DNA of 64,000 nucleotides, taken from positions 248,001 through 312,000 of the forward strand of contig CAVOXF010000003.1 of NCBI GenBank assembly GCA_963700375.1, read 5' to 3'. The position numbers and the translations under genes were made by a program. The stretch comes from JAHEEL01 sp963700375 (lineage in GTDB: Bacteria; Actinomycetota; Acidimicrobiia; Spongiisociales; UBA5794). The notes below the pieces were generated by a model, which ran no database searches, was not told the origin of the DNA, and saw nothing but the letters and a program-made list of their open reading frames with translations. How positions within the stretch are numbered: the stretch's first letter is position 1; the number at the start of each line of letters is the position of its first letter. Below are positions 61,682-64,000 of this stretch, piece after piece.

Positions 61682-61714
61682 CGACCTTCGGAACGGAACG
61701 ACCCGCGGCCGGTG

Positions 61715-62485
61715 CTACTCGAACGCCCTGGGGATCTCCAGAGAGCTCCAATCCGGATCCACGTAGTCACCGGCGGGCTGTCGTTCGGGGAGATCAAGCG
61801 GCGACGGGGTGAGATCCCCGTAGGGGATCTGGCTGAGGAGATGACTGATGACGTTGAGACGTCCGGACTTCTTGTCTTCGAGATCTGCGAGGTGCCAGGG
61901 CGCCCACTCGGTGCTCGTGTTCTCGAACGTCACATCGCGGGCTTTCGAGTAGTCGACCCAGCGCGACCGCGCCGTGAGGTCCATCGGGCTGAGCTTCCAC
62001 CGCTTCTTCGGATCGGTGTTCCTGGCCTGGAATCTCCGCTCCTGCTCGTCGTCGCTGGTGTGCAGCCAGTACTTGATCAGGGTGATGCCGTCGTCGACGA
62101 GGGTCTCCTCGAACGACGGGCAGAGCGCAAGGAAGCGTTCATATTGCTCGTCGGTGCAGAACCCCATGACCTTCTCGACGTTCAGGCGGTTGTACCAGGA
62201 GCGGTCGAACAGGACCATCTCGCCGGCCGCGGGGAGGTGCGGCACATACCGCTGAAGGAACCACTCGGATTTCTGCCGGTCGGTCGGCGCTGGAAGCGCG
62301 ACCGTCCGTACCACACGAGGGTTGAGGCGGCGCGTGATCGTCTTGATCGTCCCGCCCTTGCCCGCTGCATCGCGGCCTTCGAAGATCACGACGACGCGGA
62401 GACCCTTCTCCATGATCCACGCCTGGAGTTTGGCGAGTTCGACCTCGAGATCAGCGAGCTGCTCGTTGTAGTCCTTGGTCTTCAT
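61715..62485 (-). CDS. ppk2: Polyphosphate kinase 2
   Basis: 256 residues, one PPK2 domain of class I size. Walker A is FEGRDAAGKGGTIK, lid module FDRSWYNRLNVEKVMGF, Walker B VDDGITLIKYWLH, followed by DLTARSRWVDYSKARD. Transfers phosphate between polyphosphate and nucleoside diphosphates. ATG 62485 (MKTKDYNEQLADL) fits the family; upstream in-frame ATGs give a non-coding-looking Pro/Arg extension. It ends 33 bases before the VanW gene on the same strand. Confidence 0.92.
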   Translation of the reverse strand: MKTKDYNEQLADLEVELAKLQAWIMEKGLRVVVIFEGRDAAGKGGTIKTITRRLNPRVVRTVALPAPTDRQKSEWFLQRYVPHLPAAGEMVLFDRSWYNRLNVEKVMGFCTDEQYERFLALCPSFEETLVDDGITLIKYWLHTSDDEQERRFQARNTDPKKRWKLSPMDLTARSRWVDYSKARDVTFENTSTEWAPWHLADLEDKKSGRLNVISHLLSQIPYGDLTPSPLDLPERQPAGDYVDPDWSSLEIPRAFE

Positions 62486-62565
62486 CCAAGGAATCGTAGC
62501 CCCCGCACCGCGGCCCATACGCAACGACATGGGCGGGCGCGAGGGTCTCGAAGGGGGGAGGAGGG

Positions 62566-63162
62566 TTAGGGCACATCCTCTCCAATCCACCGGATCTGGT
62601 GAATCAGCCATGTCCCGTTGTCGTGGGTGAGCGTGGTGATATCGAATCCGTGCACGCCGGGATTCCCCTCCCAGGTGGCGATGCCAGGTTCAGCGACAAT
62701 GTATGTGTCATCTCCGCTGGTTGCGACGATTGGGCCGGTCGCTTCGAGCTGGAAGCCCAAACTCTCGTAGTAGGAGTCGATGTACTCCATGTAGGCGTCG
62801 ACTTCCGTCACGTCCCCGTACGACTGGAAGGTGAAGTCGTCGGTCAGGTACTGCCGCATTTGTTCGGTGTCGTAGTTGGCAAGTGCAGCGTTGGCCCGAT
62901 AGAGGACCGCCACGGCCTCGCCAGGCAGCGTGACGTCTTGCGCTGCGATCGGTGTCACTTGTGCCGCATCGAGTTCGGCGATGACGGCGGCGACCTGCGC
63001 GTCGGCCTGTGTGAGTTCCTGATTTGCCTCAGCGAGTTGCTGTTGTGTGTCGGCCAGTTGTTGTTCGAGCGTCTGGTATTCGTCGGATGCGGTCGGATCG
63101 GTTGAGCATGATGTGATCAGACCGATGATCAGCAGCGAAACTGGAATGAGTCTGAGCTTCAT
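62566..63162 (-). CDS. Lipoprotein with coiled coil and SnoaL/NTF2-like domain
   Basis: 198 residues. The lipoprotein signal ends LIIGLITSCST. Residues ~30-65 are a coiled coil (EQQLADTQQQLAEANQELTQ). The C-terminal ~120 residues (YRANAALANYDTEQMRQYLT, DDFTFQSYGD, GTWLIHQIRWIGED) look like an NTF2/SnoaL-type cone. AGGAGAAAGG lies before ATG 63162. It follows the propeller gene on the same strand by 26 bases, probably in one operon. Function unknown. Confidence 0.75.
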   Translation of the reverse strand: MKLRLIPVSLLIIGLITSCSTDPTASDEYQTLEQQLADTQQQLAEANQELTQADAQVAAVIAELDAAQVTPIAAQDVTLPGEAVAVLYRANAALANYDTEQMRQYLTDDFTFQSYGDVTEVDAYMEYIDSYYESLGFQLEATGPIVATSGDDTYIVAEPGIATWEGNPGVHGFDITTLTHDNGTWLIHQIRWIGEDVP

Positions 63163-63188
63163 CTCGTGTCCTTTCTCCTGTTTCCTTG

Positions 63189-64000
63189 CTAGCCGGTGAC
63201 TCTGACGGGGAGTAGGGCTGTTCCCGCCCATGACCCCCCAGCTGCGTTGGCGGCGATCACGAGTCCTCCTTCTGCGATGATCTCGTCGGTCAGTGTGACG
63301 GTCACCACGATCGGGTAGGTGACCGTTTCGGACACGTTGGATACGAGGGGGACACACAGTTCGTCGAGGATGTCGGTTGAGAGATCTGGTTCCACGTTGC
63401 CGCCGAGGCCTGGACATGCCCACGGAAGGGTCCATGCCTCGCTTTGCCAGACATACACTTCGACGTCGTAATCGCCAGGAACTGATGGGAGTGTCGAAGG
63501 GCTCAGTGCAATCTCGATTCCGAAGGTTTCAGGGTGAACCCAGGAATCGTCGATCTCTTCTTCGTAGGTCATCTCACCGGTTCGTTCAAGCAGCTGGGTC
63601 CATTCGCCGGTGTCGAAGTCAACGGCCCAGATGTCGTTGACTGTGTGATACCTCGCTCCATTGAACCCGTCACCGTATCCGTAGATGAGGACGACCCGGT
63701 CGTTGATCGGTTCGCCGACGATTGCGGCGAGGAGTCCGGCTCCGTTTCCGGTTGCTCGCGGGCGGTCTGCGAGGCTCAGGCAATCCCACTCCAGTGACTC
63801 GGGATTCAGTCGGCAGAAGGGGCCGTCGAGCACGTAGACCGTGTCGGTGTTGGTCGCGAAGTTGAGGCGACCGAACCCTGCGAACATGTCGTCGAACGGG
63901 GCAGCGAGTTCTGCGGTAGCGCCGGTTCGGGGGTTGACGGTCATTCCCCGGTCGTCGTCGACGTTGAGGAACACGAACCGGTCAGTCGCGGGCAGATATC
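63189..64000 (-). CDS. Propeller-type protein, 5' end outside the window
   Basis: At least 270 residues; the frame is open to the window edge (YLPATDRFVFLNVDDDRG before the first internal GTG at 63974), so the N-terminus is missing. Kelch-like strands (NDIWAVDFDTGEWTQLLERT, DRVVLIYGYGDGFNG) are followed by a beta-sandwich C-terminal part with DLSTDILDELCVPLVSN. It resembles the Kelch half of the sigma-linked propeller protein at 8420-10907. Likely exported. Upstream gene of the coiled-coil lipoprotein. Confidence 0.7.
   Translation of the reverse strand, partial: YLPATDRFVFLNVDDDRGMTVNPRTGATAELAAPFDDMFAGFGRLNFATNTDTVYVLDGPFCRLNPESLEWDCLSLADRPRATGNGAGLLAAIVGEPINDRVVLIYGYGDGFNGARYHTVNDIWAVDFDTGEWTQLLERTGEMTYEEEIDDSWVHPETFGIEIALSPSTLPSVPGDYDVEVYVWQSEAWTLPWACPGLGGNVEPDLSTDILDELCVPLVSNVSETVTYPIVVTVTLTDEIIAEGGLVIAANAAGGSWAGTALLPVRVTG

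Noticed and set aside
1..64000. tRNA, rRNA, CRISPR arrays, insertion sequences, prophage genes
   Set aside because: I looked for these and saw no convincing example. Short tRNA-like arms all fell inside coding genes. The absence is by eye, not by a covariance search.

Overview
The window is GC-rich DNA with dense gene packing, many ATGA/GTGA start-stop overlaps, GTG and TTG starts, Thr-rich secreted proteins with TTTT linkers, ECF sigma factors with beta-propeller partners and a B12-dependent ribonucleotide reductase. This points to a high-GC actinobacterium, most likely of the Acidimicrobiia type. That placement is inferred from gene content; I saw no rRNA or tRNA gene. Layout: 1-3.2 kb holds a 5'-truncated sugar-binding protein and a proline-rich repeat protein with an apparent frameshift. 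3.4-11.4 kb (minus strand) is a secretion and signalling block: a multiheme cytochrome lipoprotein co-transcribed with a BNR-propeller surface protein, a small lipoprotein, and an ECF sigma factor coupled to a membrane-anchored double-propeller protein (frameshifted). 11.5-16.5 kb has an acetoacetyl-CoA-synthetase-like ligase with a class I glutamine amidotransferase, two small envelope proteins and an MFS transporter. 16.6-20.2 kb is nrdJ behind a promoter overlapped by two NrdR boxes. 20.2-24 kb is a worn region: a SRPBCC protein, a decayed DUF222/HNH gene, two PAP2 phosphatases and a decayed flippase/kinase gene. 24-31 kb runs HtrA protease, histidine kinase, LuxR response regulator, and a MacB-like ABC ATPase with FtsX permease, followed by an RDD protein with nine exact 27-base repeats. 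31.9-35.4 kb has small conserved proteins, an EamA transporter and a frameshifted arsenate-reductase-like gene. 35.4-36.8 kb pairs an ECF sigma factor with an O6-methylguanine methyltransferase that carries an Ada zinc-thiolate domain at its C-terminus. 37-45 kb is metabolic: class V aminotransferase, alpha/beta hydrolase, glycogen branching enzyme, tryptophanase, CPBP protease. 45-50 kb holds a zinc-ribbon membrane protein and, facing away from it, a leader ORF, an intrinsic terminator and a heterodimeric ABC exporter with one degenerate ATP site. 50-56.3 kb has a DDAH-like hydrolase, an FKBP lipoprotein, acyl-CoA dehydrogenase, HAD-IB hydrolase, DEAD-box helicase and cyclophilin. 56.4-59.7 kb is a P1B-5 (Nia-type) metal ATPase with a C-terminal hemerythrin domain, followed by remnants of arsR and acr3. 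59.8-64 kb (minus) carries a VanW protein, PPK2, a lipoprotein and a propeller protein that runs off the window. The best candidates for undescribed regulation are the ECF sigma/MGMT-Ada pair and the leader-terminator arrangement before the asymmetric ABC exporter. Several genes are split by single-base shifts. Some look like true decay (in-frame stops plus deletions); others could be assembly errors, so these claims need checking against reads.
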